Shown here in pieces: positions 1 through 8,618 of a stretch of DNA of 64,000 nucleotides. Numbering within the stretch: the first letter of the stretch is position 1; every line of letters begins with the position of its first letter. The translations under genes and the position numbers were made by a program. The DNA is from UBA1413 sp964552955 (GTDB lineage: Bacteria > Bacteroidota > Bacteroidia > Bacteroidales > Prolixibacteraceae). The notes under the pieces are model-generated. The model was not told the DNA's origin and made no database searches. It saw only the letters and a program-made list of their open reading frames with translations. Location of the stretch: assembly GCA_964552955.1 (NCBI GenBank), contig CAZKIU010000017.1, positions 1 to 64,000 of the forward strand. Reading direction: 5' to 3'.

Positions 1-1
1 G

Positions 2-106
2 GGCCAGCGCCGAGGCCAGATTCGGATCGAAATGAAAGGGAGGCCCCAGGAAGAGTTTCCGCACCATGGGGGCTTTCACCGACGGGAAAAAGCGGAACAG
101 GTCCAT
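2..106 (-). CDS. N-terminal fragment of an unidentified protein, cut by the window edge
   Basis: An open frame reads from an ATG at 106 leftwards off the edge of the window for 35 codons without a stop. The peptide begins MDLFRFFPSVKAPMVRKL and has the amino-acid balance of real protein. It lies about 80 bases downstream of the DnaB-like gene on the same strand. I do not recognise the family, and the fragment is too short to support a function. The alternative is that it is chance coding. Confidence 0.35.
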   Translation of the reverse strand, partial: MDLFRFFPSVKAPMVRKLFLGPPFHFDPNLASALA

Positions 107-189
107 GCTGATGGTAAAGATTGCGAAACAAAATCCTCATGCGCTGTGGTGAAATGATTCGTGCTCATGGTCTCCGGCAGCGGATATTC

Positions 190-1074
190 TTAAAACGGGG
201 GGTCGGCGCCCCCTTCCAGCGTGTTGAAACGGTCGAGGTACTCCCGGTTGTCATACTCCTCAAAGACGGTGACGGCCGGGATTCTCTTCCGGAAGGTGAA
301 CTTCATGGTTCCCGTGCGGCCATTGCGGTTCTTGGCGACAACCACCTCCATGAAGTCCCTCATGCTGTGGCCTTCTTCGTCTTCGGTGATTCCGTAATAC
401 TCGGGACGGTGGACCATCAGCACCGCGTCGGCATTCTCCTCGATCATCCCCGATTCGCGGAGGTCGGAGAGAAAGGGCGTCCTTCCGTAGCGGTGTTCGA
501 CGTTCCGGGAGAGCGACGAACTAACGATCAGAAGCAGTTGGTGCTCCATGGCCAGTTGCTTCATGTCGCGGGTGATGCCGGCGAGTTCCTGGTCGCGGTT
601 GGGGTAGGGGGATCCGGAATAGATGGTCTGGAGCTTGTCGATGATGACGATGCGGCTGCCCGCCCCGGCCGCCGTCGTAATCTGCTCCTTCATCTGCTCC
701 CAGATGCGGTCGCCCTCCGTGATGGAACAGCGGTCGCTCACCAAATGGTCCATGTGATCGGCCAGGACTTCCGCGGCTTTTCCGCGGAGCTCTTCCACGG
801 GAATGCCCGAGACCGTGGCCGCCAGCTTTTTGTAGAGGAGGGTTTCTCCATCCTCGGTGGAAATGAAGAGCTGCGGAAGGTTGTTCATCTGCCACAACTG
901 CTTGTAGAGGAAGAGCAGAAAGGGGGTTTTGCCCATTCCCGGACGGCCACCCACGACGATGAACTGTCCGGGCGAGAGCCTGATCCGGAGCCGGTCAAAT
1001 TCTGCGAGCCCCGCGGAGTAGAGCCCCTTCTCGCTGTCGGACAGCGATGCCGCCAATTGCCTGAGTGTTGCCAT
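190..1074 (-). CDS. Stand-alone DnaB C-terminal-domain (RecA-fold) ATPase
   Basis: The 294-residue protein matches the RecA-like motor domain of replicative helicase DnaB. Walker A is GRPGMGKT at residues 43-50. The Walker B stretch IVIIDKLQTI has Asp146, and LSDLRESGMIEENADAVLMV at about 203-221 is the late DnaB motif. The protein begins almost directly at this domain and lacks the N-terminal primase-interaction domain, so it is much shorter than a typical DnaB of about 450-520 residues. It is therefore unlikely to be the housekeeping replicative helicase and may be an accessory helicase or a mobile-element relative. The ATG at 1074 sits just before the domain and no longer in-frame start is visible. 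Family assignment is strong, role is open. Confidence 0.8.
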   Translation of the reverse strand: MATLRQLAASLSDSEKGLYSAGLAEFDRLRIRLSPGQFIVVGGRPGMGKTPFLLFLYKQLWQMNNLPQLFISTEDGETLLYKKLAATVSGIPVEELRGKAAEVLADHMDHLVSDRCSITEGDRIWEQMKEQITTAAGAGSRIVIIDKLQTIYSGSPYPNRDQELAGITRDMKQLAMEHQLLLIVSSSLSRNVEHRYGRTPFLSDLRESGMIEENADAVLMVHRPEYYGITEDEEGHSMRDFMEVVVAKNRNGRTGTMKFTFRKRIPAVTVFEEYDNREYLDRFNTLEGGADPPF

Positions 1075-1181
1075 GCGGTTTGGGTTAATGGTGCAATTTA
1101 GCGAAGATGGTCGTAATTTCGTACCTTTCCGGCCTCAAAATCGCCTGAAATACCTGTGTAATGATTTTGTACCAACCGTAA

Positions 1182-1640
1182 TTGCTGAATAAACTTACAT
1201 ATTTCGTCATATTGCTGACCTTCCTCCTGGCAGGAGCTTGCCAGTCGAAGAGCGGACAGTTAAAGAAATCGGGTGATACACCGGTTCCTTCCTTGAACCA
1301 ATGGGCGGGTAACCTTATTGAAGATCAATCCGGCTCAACCGATATAGACGCTGATTCACTGCAAATATTGCCGGACTCCGGAACTCCGGGCGTTTCTGAA
1401 ACCGGTGCTCCTTCCATTCCGGCTCAGGCAGCACCACCATCCACTGAAACCATGGATTCCGGCGGAATCATCGAAGGAAAGGTGATCGGCATTATAGACG
1501 GCGATACCTTCGACCTTCTGAACGACAGCAATAAAACCTATCGCATACGGATGGAAGGTATCGATGCTCCGGAAAAGGGAATGCCCTTTTACCTAACCCG
1601 ATGTGTTCAATGGGATATAACCGAACAACAGAGAAGATGA
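1182..1640 (+). pseudogene. Truncated lipoprotein with the beginning of a staphylococcal-nuclease (SNase) domain
   Basis: The N-terminus is a lipoprotein signal ending in LLAGAC. A Pro/Ser/Thr-rich linker of about 70 residues follows, then the first strands of an SNase/thermonuclease domain (VIGIIDGDTFDLL and YRIRMEGIDAPEKG). SNase domains normally continue for about 80 more residues with further catalytic Arg and Glu positions. Here homology stops at about base 1591, and 16 unrelated codons lead to a stop overlapping the next gene's start. The start is a TTG because no in-frame ATG is available. The protein would be exported and membrane-anchored but inactive as a nuclease. I read it as a gene broken by rearrangement at about 1591. 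Confidence 0.65.
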
Positions 1641-2239
1641 GTAAAAAGAAAATATTCGTGTGTGTAATTGCCATTATTGTCATTGCCTCAACAGCTTTTT
1701 GTCAATCAGATAATCAAGATAAGAGCCACAAGACTTATATGATTATGGGAGTTGATTGCAATGGTAATATAAAAGATGTGATTGAGAATTTCAAAAGAAT
1801 TGGTTATGACAAGGTTTCACCACTGAACGAACATTATGTTTTAGCAAGTTCTGAAAAGTCATTATCAAAAATTGTTCTCTTTATAGCGAACGATCGGATA
1901 GATCACATTGCATTGTATCAGTATTATGGGTCAAACTATGCCTACTATCCAAGTTGGGATGCTTTAAAAAATGGAATCATTAACTTAGGAAATATGCTGG
2001 CAGAAGAGTACAGTGTTGACCATGTTAATCATTTTGAATTCAGTAATCCATATACAGAAGGCGATGGAAAAGAATTTGAGGCAATCTGCAGCAAGAATGC
2101 TATTATTTTTTCTTATATGGAAACCCCTAAACAAGATTCAGATTTAGGGGCAATAAAAATACGAACTTCAACAGCAGATCCTAAAAAAATGTGGATCATT
2201 ACGGAATTCTTAAGGCTTGATAACCTGTATGAGAAATGA
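1637..2239 (+). CDS. AT-rich secreted hypothetical protein
   Basis: From the ATG at 1637 the frame encodes 200 residues. It begins with a clear signal peptide (MSKKKIFVCVIAIIVIASTA, cleavage near AFCQ). The rest is polar and mixed, with no motif I recognise. Upstream in-frame codons to 1601 would add 12 non-signal residues, so 1637 is preferred. The segment is visibly more AT-rich than most of the window and begins exactly where the nuclease gene is broken, so it was probably brought in by a rearrangement. An AT-rich hairpin with a T run follows at 2276-2310. Confidence 0.6.
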   Translation: MSKKKIFVCVIAIIVIASTAFCQSDNQDKSHKTYMIMGVDCNGNIKDVIENFKRIGYDKVSPLNEHYVLASSEKSLSKIVLFIANDRIDHIALYQYYGSNYAYYPSWDALKNGIINLGNMLAEEYSVDHVNHFEFSNPYTEGDGKEFEAICSKNAIIFSYMETPKQDSDLGAIKIRTSTADPKKMWIITEFLRLDNLYEK

Positions 2240-2275
2240 AGTTCATTTCTATGAACACTCGTGGTTTTATCTGAG

Positions 2276-2310
2276 CAGAATAGGATATAAAAACTATTCT
2301 CCTTTTTTAT
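2276..2310 (+). terminator. Weak AT-rich intrinsic terminator candidate
   Basis: A 7-bp stem (AGAATAG pairing with CTATTCT) with a 10-base loop is followed by CC and a run of six T. It lies about 40 bases after the stop of the AT-rich secreted gene. Confidence 0.4.
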
Positions 2311-2384
2311 GATGGCAGTGTTTCTAAATTGGCAACAGACCATAGCGCGATTCGTTATTTATAGTATCCTGGCACGTAAAATAA

Positions 2385-2420
2385 TTGTAACTACTCAGGT
2401 TGGTACCTGAGTAGTTACAA
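2385..2420. repeat. Perfect 15-bp inverted repeat with a 6-base loop
   Basis: TTGTAACTACTCAGG is followed by TTGGTA and then its exact reverse complement. The repeat abuts the point where the open frame of the histidine kinase begins without a proper start. On the minus strand it is followed by a U-rich stretch, so a terminator is possible, but no minus-strand gene lies upstream of it. Joined terminal repeats of a deleted insertion sequence would also fit. Confidence 0.8.
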
Positions 2421-2439
2421 GAAAATAGCTGAAAATGCA

Positions 2440-3948
2440 TTGATTGAAAGTGAAGAAAAGAACCGGCTGATCATGGATCACAGCCTTGACGCCATTTTGC
2501 TCACCAAACCCGATGGCAGCATACTGTCGGGCAACAGATCGGCCTGCAAATTATTTGGAATGACTGAGGATGAAATCCGCAAAGCAGGAAGAGCTGGTAT
2601 CATCGACCCGGATGATCCTCGTGTGGATATGCTTTTGAAGCAACGTGACATCACCGGATTCGCTGAAGGAGAGGTCACCTTCATCAGAAAAAATGGAACC
2701 AGACTGACCGCCGAGATAACCTCATCTTTATTTAAGAACAGTAAAGGAGAGACCTTCTCCAGTATGATCATCAGAGATATCTCGGAACGCAAAAAATGGG
2801 AAAGAGACTTGTTGTTCGCCAAGGAGAAGGCTGAGGAGAGCGACAGGTTGAAATCTTCATTTTTGGCCAATATGAGTCATGAAATTCGCACCCCGATGAA
2901 TGGGATCCTCGGGTTTATTGATGTTTTAAATTCAGAAGACCTGGATGAACAGAGCCGGCATGAATACATGGAGGTGGTTAATTTGAGCGGACAGCGGCTG
3001 CTGGATACCATCAATGACATTGTCGAGATCTCAAAGATTGAAGCCGGTGAACAGGAAGTAAGGTATTCGGTGGTGAATATCCGGGAAATAATTCAATTTC
3101 ATGTTAACTTTTTCCGGCTCCAGGCCAGACAAAAAGGTATTGAGCTTTTTAGCACACTCCCAGCTCACGATCTCAATATGGTTGTTGAAACCGATAAATA
3201 CAAACTGGACAGTATTTTAACGAATCTGATCAAGAATGCGATAAAATTTACTGTGAAAGGGACAATAGAAATCGGGAATTATGTTAATAATGAGCTGCTT
3301 GTGTTTTATGTGAAAGATACTGGTTGCGGGATCCCTACTGATAAACATAATGCTGTCTTTGAGCGGTTTGTGCAAGCCGATATGAGTATGTCACGACCCT
3401 ACGAAGGTTCGGGGCTGGGATTGACCATCTCTAAAGCTTATGTTAATCTGCTCAAAGGAAATATTTGGTTGGAATCTGAGGTGGGGAAGGGGAGTACCTC
3501 CTATTTTTCCATCCCTTACAAACCGTTTACAGAAATTGAAAAAAGCATCCGGGTGCATGTTGATTTGCCCAAGGCATACCGGAGTGAAAATACCATACTG
3601 ATCGCTGAGGATGATGATACCAGTTACAGGTATCTGGAAGTGATTCTGAAGCAAAAGAATGTCACCCTGATCCGCGTTTTCAGCGGAAACGATGCCATCA
3701 ATGTACTAAAGGAAAACCCTGAGATTGCTGCGATATTGATGGACATCAAAATGCCGGGAATGGATGGGATAGAAGCTACAAAGGAAATCAGGAAGTTTAA
3801 TAAAACTATGCCTATCATAGCTCAAACTGCTTATGCCTTTTCCGGCGACGAAGAGAAGGCTTTGCAAGCAGGATGAAACGATTATATCGCCAAACCGGTG
3901 AATTCCGCTGTTTTGTTTTCTGTTTTAAACAAATATTTGATTCAATAG
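2440..3948 (+). pseudogene. Hybrid PAS histidine kinase-response regulator, 5' truncated and with an internal stop
   Basis: Domains in order are a PAS sensor (residues about 8-115), HisKA with the phospho-acceptor His147 in ANMSHEIRTPMNG, an HATPase_c domain (NLIKNAIKF; DTGCGIP; GSGLGLTIS), and a receiver domain from about 385 with acceptor Asp435 (AILMDIKMPGMDG). The frame is open back to a TAA at 2377 with no ATG; TTG at 2440 is the first plausible start, and the sequence there reads like the interior of a longer sensor kinase. At 3874-3876 a TGA interrupts the receiver domain. The same frame continues with NDYIAKPVNSAVLF, including the conserved Lys-Pro, to TAG at 3946. It is probably a decaying gene; a kinase with a clipped receiver could still be made. 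Confidence 0.75.
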
Positions 3949-4164
3949 GAGAGAGTCCTGGTAGTGAATCTGTCGCGTAAATTCCTTGGTAAAGAAAATT
4001 TTCCGGGCGGACTCCTTCTTGTAAAAATTTTCACTAAATTTATTCAGAATCAGAACCATTCTTTATTCGTTCATTCTTCCCGCCATCGCAGAGCCCGAAG
4101 CAAATCTCAGAAAAGCAAATTATTAGCCAGATTGGTTTGTTAAACAAATTAATATATCTGTGTT

Positions 4165-5496
4165 ATGAAACTAATGTTAAAGTTCCTTTTCGTGTTTCTC
4201 CTTATGGGTTTGGCTTTTAACTCAACCGGACAGATCAAAGTGGATCTTAAGAAGAAACTGGAGAATAAAGTCAATCAACGCATCAACCAAAAAGTAGACA
4301 AGGCCATTGACAAGGGACTTGATGCCACAGAAGAGAGCATTAAGGGGGGTGACCCTAAGAAGGATGCGTCAGGGAAGGAACCAGCCGGAAACCAGACCGT
4401 CAACAAGCCTGAGGGGGGGAATGCTTCCGGAGGAACAAATGCCGGGGGTGGAGGTAATCAGCCGGCGACAGAACCACCAACCATGCTTGAGAGCTATTCC
4501 AAATATGATTTCATTCCGGGCGAAAAAATAATCTTCTATGATGATTTCAGTCAGGATGCCGTAGGTGACTTCCCGGCGCTTTGGAATACCAATGGTTCCG
4601 CAGAGGTGGTGACCACCAATCTTTTCCCCGGGAAATGGATGAAATTCGTGATGAACGAGTGTGTGTGGACCGATGAATTGCTGAAGCTGCCTGAAAACTA
4701 TACCATTGAATTTGATGTCATCCCCCTCGGCGGGTTGGAAGGTGAAGGGATGTCAGGGTGGCACATGAAGCTGATGCAAGCGAAGAATGCCAAGGCATGG
4801 GATGGGGGCTCTGCCCCGGGAAACGGCGGTTTCCAGTTCAAGGTGGAATACTTCGGCCGGCCAAGCTATCACACGTGGCTTTACGGGCAGGAGTGCTCCG
4901 CATCCAATTTAAGCGGGTTCGTTCAGGATGAAAAATACAAACAGAAGATCAACCAGAAATACCATATCGCCCTCTGGGTTCAGAAAACAAGAATCAGGCT
5001 ATACCAGGGCGAAAACAAAATCATTGACCTACCGAGGGCCTTTCCTGCTGGCTGCATCAAGCCCGACAGAATCCGTTTTGAATACGGTGCTGCCATGATC
5101 AGCAACTTCCGTGTTGCCGTAGGCGCGCCCGATATGCGCAACAAACTGATGACGGAAGGCAAACTGATTACTTATGGCATCTATTTCGATGTAAACAAGG
5201 ATGTGGTCAAACCCGAATCCTATGGTACGCTGAAGGAAATTGCCGCCATCCTCAACGAGGTCCCTGATGTGAAGGTGAAAATCGTCGGTCATACCGACAG
5301 CGACGGACAGGATGCTGCCAACCTCGACCTTTCCAAACGCCGGGCTGCTTCGGTAAAAGCTGAACTGGCAAAATCTTTTGGAGTGAATGCGGACCGGCTT
5401 GTTGCCGATGGTCTGGGTGAAGGTCAACCTGTGGCGCCTAACGATACCCCAGCTAACAAGGCCCTGAACCGCAGGGTGGAATTTGTCAAACAGTAA
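4165..5496 (+). CDS. Secreted OmpA-family protein with a lectin-like middle region
   Basis: The 443-residue protein has a signal peptide (residues 1-21, ending NSTGQ). A Lys-rich coil and a Gly/Asn-rich linker (about 65-100) follow, then a roughly 200-residue globular region beginning IIFYDDFSQDAVGDFP. That opening is typical of secreted concanavalin-like folds. The last about 105 residues are an OmpA/MotB peptidoglycan-binding domain (GIYFDVNKDVVKPES, IVGHTDSDG, NRRVEFVKQ). The domain normally binds diaminopimelate in the cell wall, so the protein is probably anchored on the periplasmic face of the outer membrane. It may be co-transcribed with the small secreted protein 27 bases downstream. 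Confidence 0.85.
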   Translation: MKLMLKFLFVFLLMGLAFNSTGQIKVDLKKKLENKVNQRINQKVDKAIDKGLDATEESIKGGDPKKDASGKEPAGNQTVNKPEGGNASGGTNAGGGGNQPATEPPTMLESYSKYDFIPGEKIIFYDDFSQDAVGDFPALWNTNGSAEVVTTNLFPGKWMKFVMNECVWTDELLKLPENYTIEFDVIPLGGLEGEGMSGWHMKLMQAKNAKAWDGGSAPGNGGFQFKVEYFGRPSYHTWLYGQECSASNLSGFVQDEKYKQKINQKYHIALWVQKTRIRLYQGENKIIDLPRAFPAGCIKPDRIRFEYGAAMISNFRVAVGAPDMRNKLMTEGKLITYGIYFDVNKDVVKPESYGTLKEIAAILNEVPDVKVKIVGHTDSDGQDAANLDLSKRRAASVKAELAKSFGVNADRLVADGLGEGQPVAPNDTPANKALNRRVEFVKQ

Positions 5497-5523
5497 ATCC
5501 AGAATTCTTAAACCTGACTCATA

Positions 5524-5946
5524 ATGAAACCGGTAGTTTTAATGTTCGTAGCGGTTTGCTCAATATGGTTTTTGCCTTCATCAACACTCCCTGATGGGAA
5601 TAATGGAGGAAGTGCTTCTACAGGTTCCAATTATGCCGATGGAATCAGTGTGGCTGGGATCACGGCCAGTGGAGCCGTTTTCAGCTACCTGGCAGGTGGA
5701 ACAAAAATCACCGAACATGGGGTGGTCTATGGGAAGACCCAGCATCCTGCGGTCGGAGCCTCCACCAGGGCCGCATTATACCAGGGTGCAGCGAAAGACA
5801 TTCCCGCAACTAAAACCTTCTTTAAATTATCGGTGAGCCGCTTTGTCCCAGGAACCCTCTATTATGCCCGGGCCTATGTAAAAGACAATGCCGGCGATGT
5901 GAATTACCGTAACGAAATCAGTTTTACCACGCTGAAAGCTAAATAA
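5524..5946 (+). CDS. Small secreted protein with a fibronectin-III-like fold
   Basis: The 140-residue protein has an N-terminal signal peptide (MKPVVLMFVAVCSIWFLPSS). One short beta-sandwich-like module follows, with phrases such as TEHGVVYGKT and YYARAYVKDNAGDVNY. These are common in Bacteroidota repeats of the FN3 or leucine-rich-repeat-adjacent type. No catalytic motif is visible. It lies 27 bases after the OmpA-like gene on the same strand and is likely in its transcript. It could be a cell-surface or matrix component. Confidence 0.65.
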   Translation: MKPVVLMFVAVCSIWFLPSSTLPDGNNGGSASTGSNYADGISVAGITASGAVFSYLAGGTKITEHGVVYGKTQHPAVGASTRAALYQGAAKDIPATKTFFKLSVSRFVPGTLYYARAYVKDNAGDVNYRNEISFTTLKAK

Positions 5947-6121
5947 AACTGATGTTGGAGTGAAGCATATAAACCGGCTATTCTTCGAATTACAACTCAG
6001 GGAAAAGTCTTCCGTTACCAATAATACCCGTTAAAACAGGTTAGTTGCAATCGTTTCTATAGTGCTGACGGCATTTTATGCTGTCGTAAAACGACAACAG
6101 ATGAATAAATCGAAACTAGCC

Positions 6122-8581
6122 ATGAAAAGCACAGTTTTACTCATTGGCTTTATGCTTCTTGCTGGAATTTTGCCGGGTCAGGTGCCCAAACCTGCCAAGC
6201 CTGCCTACGTAGTTAACTATGAACAAAAAGGAAAAAATGCAAACGATTCCTGGGAATACAATGCAGTCATCAAGTTTTCGTTGTCAAACTGGAACAGTTC
6301 TTTGCAGGTCAGGGAGCTGATTACCGGGAATAGGATACCCCAAAGGGTATTCAATCCGGGCGCATTTTTAAAACTAGACCCTGGAGAGAAGGTAATTTTC
6401 TACCCTAGCGAAATTGATGAGTCAGGATCAGGAGGGGCGGGCAGTTATAGCCATACCCTGACCACTGACGGAGTGGAGACCATCACAGAAAGTTCCTCCT
6501 CCGGCACAAAGACCGAAATTATCACCGATGCGGATTATCGGGAAAAACATAATATTCCCCTGAACGAGGTGTACAATATGGAAGCCCGGTTTTACCAGCT
6601 GGGCAATCTGGCGGAATTGGAGCGTACAGCGACCGGGGGCATTTTATGGGCCTATACAGCCGTTGGAAATAATATGGGTGAGTGGTCTGTTCCCGATGAA
6701 GTCTGGGACCAGGTTTACCCTGAAGTGGCAAAGTTCGTACTCACTGAAAATGAGATCAGGAACTGGCCACAGATATCCAAAACTAACGTGAAGTCGGAGA
6801 GCAATGATGAAGACCAGCTGACCATCCGTTTAAGCGTGAATATGGAAATTCCGGAGGAGGCAAAGGTGCCGGAGGTCACCCTTGAGGGTTGTTCCGAAAT
6901 GGGAGTAGGCGAGAAAGGTCAGGTGTCGGCCACCGGAAAGCCTGAAGGCGGCCATAACCGCTATTGGGTGGAACCATCGGATATGTTTCAGGTCACTTCA
7001 AATAGTACCTCTGCCAGCCTGACCGGATCATCACCCGGAAGGGGTACCCTTTTTGTCGAATACACGAGCCCTGAAGGCAAGACTGCCCAGACCAGCCAAC
7101 CGGCAACTTGCATAAAGATAGAATCTTACAACGGGGGAGAGGCTATCCCCGAAATCGTCTTTTACGACATTAACGGGAAACGACTGCCCAACGTCCTGAA
7201 AGTTGCGGTGGATATTCAACCCTCTGAAGCTGCCGATCTGGTCAGGTTTGAACCGGCTGACCCGGGCGTGATCACGGTTCAGGGCTTGGGCTCCCAGGTC
7301 AATATCCAGGGTATCCGTGAGGGGAAAACGACCTTTCAGGCCAAGTCCCCCTGCGGTTCTGTCATTGGTCCTGTCGCAGAAGTCGAGGTATATGTATGTT
7401 CCGAAGAGACCAGGGCCAGAATTGCAGCAGAAGAAAAGGCTGCCCTGGAAACCCTGAAAGAAAAAACAGAACGGTATCAAGATCTGATCAACTCTGAGGA
7501 TTTCAAAAACGGGACTACCCGGACTGCAGAATCTGCTGCAAACCTGACCCTGAAACTTTCCGCCCTGATCTTTGGAACCGTGGGAGTTAGCCCCGGAGCA
7601 AGCGCAACGGTAGAAAGTGCCAGTAAGGTTTTCGGGGTAGGATCCAATGTGCTGGATATCTTCAAGGGAGGTGATTTCAGCAAGCAGGCCATGAACAGTG
7701 CCCAGCTGGCTGTTGAGCTTTTCGGAAACTATGAAATGCAGGCCCTGGCCGGAGCCTGGGAGACCATTGATGCTGCCCAGGATTTTGGCAATGACCTGCG
7801 TGGTCTCCAATGGTCTCTCGATAATCTGAAGGATGTTTATCAGGATTTTGAGCAATTCAACAGGTATCTCGATGACCTGGTCCGGCGCAAGCGGTTATGC
7901 GAGAATGGCGGTGAACAACCCCAGGGACAGGAACAAGCCCAGGCAGGGGCCGACGGGCAACCTGCCAAAACTGCTCCTCCCAAAGAATCCACATCAAAAG
8001 CCGGGGAATCATCGGGGGAAGTGACTTCTGTTGAAACTCCTGATACAGGGGAAGCGAATGATGGGGATCCGGATGTTACAGATCCACCGGCTAAGGAGAC
8101 GCCGCCAGGCGAGACACCCCCGAAAGGCACTGAAATTCCACCAACCCCACCCACCACTGAAGTGGGCTTTTCCGGTCTTCCTTTTCAGTCAGGAGAGTGC
8201 GGCTGCAATAATACAAGAACGGTAACAGCAGGAGAGGATGCCTTTGTAGTTTTGCTGCCGGGAGTGAAAAACCTCGGCGAATGTACCGGGAAATTTGCAC
8301 AGGGACCTTTGGCAGATTACACCAAAGCCCTGGAAGAATGGAAGGTCGTCACTGAGAAACTGGACTCTGTCCTGAAGGCAGGAGCTGAAGAAGCCCAGAA
8401 GAGTGCTGGCACGGTCATCCCCCTCCTGGAATCTCTGCTTGGTCGCACCAAATCCTTCGACGAGGCAGGCCAGTCTTTCCTGGGTGAATTTGAAAAATGC
8501 CCCGAATCCCTGAAAGCCGGAATAGGGGAGATCCAGTCGGCTATCAACGTCACCCTCGATATGATCAAAACCAAGTATTGA
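6122..8581 (+). CDS. Large secreted multidomain protein of unknown function
   Basis: Starting at ATG 6122 (an in-frame ATG at 6101 is also possible) the protein has about 820 residues. It begins with a signal peptide (MKSTVLLIGFMLLAGILPGQ). Beta-rich regions follow; the middle part resembles Ig-like or BIG-type repeats (VSATGKPEGGHNRYWVEP; VITVQGLGSQVNIQGIREGK). Next comes a long helical region with a Gly/Ala/Val-rich stretch (LIFGTVGVSPGASATVES), then a Pro/Glu/Thr linker of about 70 residues, then a C-terminal helical module beginning at a Cys pair (GECGC). I do not recognise a named family. It is the third secreted gene in a row, suggesting a surface or secretion-related role, which is inference. 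Confidence 0.7.
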   Translation: MKSTVLLIGFMLLAGILPGQVPKPAKPAYVVNYEQKGKNANDSWEYNAVIKFSLSNWNSSLQVRELITGNRIPQRVFNPGAFLKLDPGEKVIFYPSEIDESGSGGAGSYSHTLTTDGVETITESSSSGTKTEIITDADYREKHNIPLNEVYNMEARFYQLGNLAELERTATGGILWAYTAVGNNMGEWSVPDEVWDQVYPEVAKFVLTENEIRNWPQISKTNVKSESNDEDQLTIRLSVNMEIPEEAKVPEVTLEGCSEMGVGEKGQVSATGKPEGGHNRYWVEPSDMFQVTSNSTSASLTGSSPGRGTLFVEYTSPEGKTAQTSQPATCIKIESYNGGEAIPEIVFYDINGKRLPNVLKVAVDIQPSEAADLVRFEPADPGVITVQGLGSQVNIQGIREGKTTFQAKSPCGSVIGPVAEVEVYVCSEETRARIAAEEKAALETLKEKTERYQDLINSEDFKNGTTRTAESAANLTLKLSALIFGTVGVSPGASATVESASKVFGVGSNVLDIFKGGDFSKQAMNSAQLAVELFGNYEMQALAGAWETIDAAQDFGNDLRGLQWSLDNLKDVYQDFEQFNRYLDDLVRRKRLCENGGEQPQGQEQAQAGADGQPAKTAPPKESTSKAGESSGEVTSVETPDTGEANDGDPDVTDPPAKETPPGETPPKGTEIPPTPPTTEVGFSGLPFQSGECGCNNTRTVTAGEDAFVVLLPGVKNLGECTGKFAQGPLADYTKALEEWKVVTEKLDSVLKAGAEEAQKSAGTVIPLLESLLGRTKSFDEAGQSFLGEFEKCPESLKAGIGEIQSAINVTLDMIKTKY

Positions 8582-8618
8582 AGATTGTTTTTCACCGCAG
8601 TCAACGGGGTACTGCCGT

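Noticed and set aside
1591..1625. Integron attC-like site (ACCTAAC) at the nuclease breakpoint
   Set aside because: One RYYYAAC-like word is present, but no matching GTTRRRY partner or attC fold was found around the AT-rich gene.
3874..3948. Selenocysteine reading of the TGA in the hybrid kinase
   Set aside because: Cys to Sec would fit the position, but no convincing stem-loop follows the TGA and the gene is also truncated at its 5' end, so a nonsense mutation is simpler.
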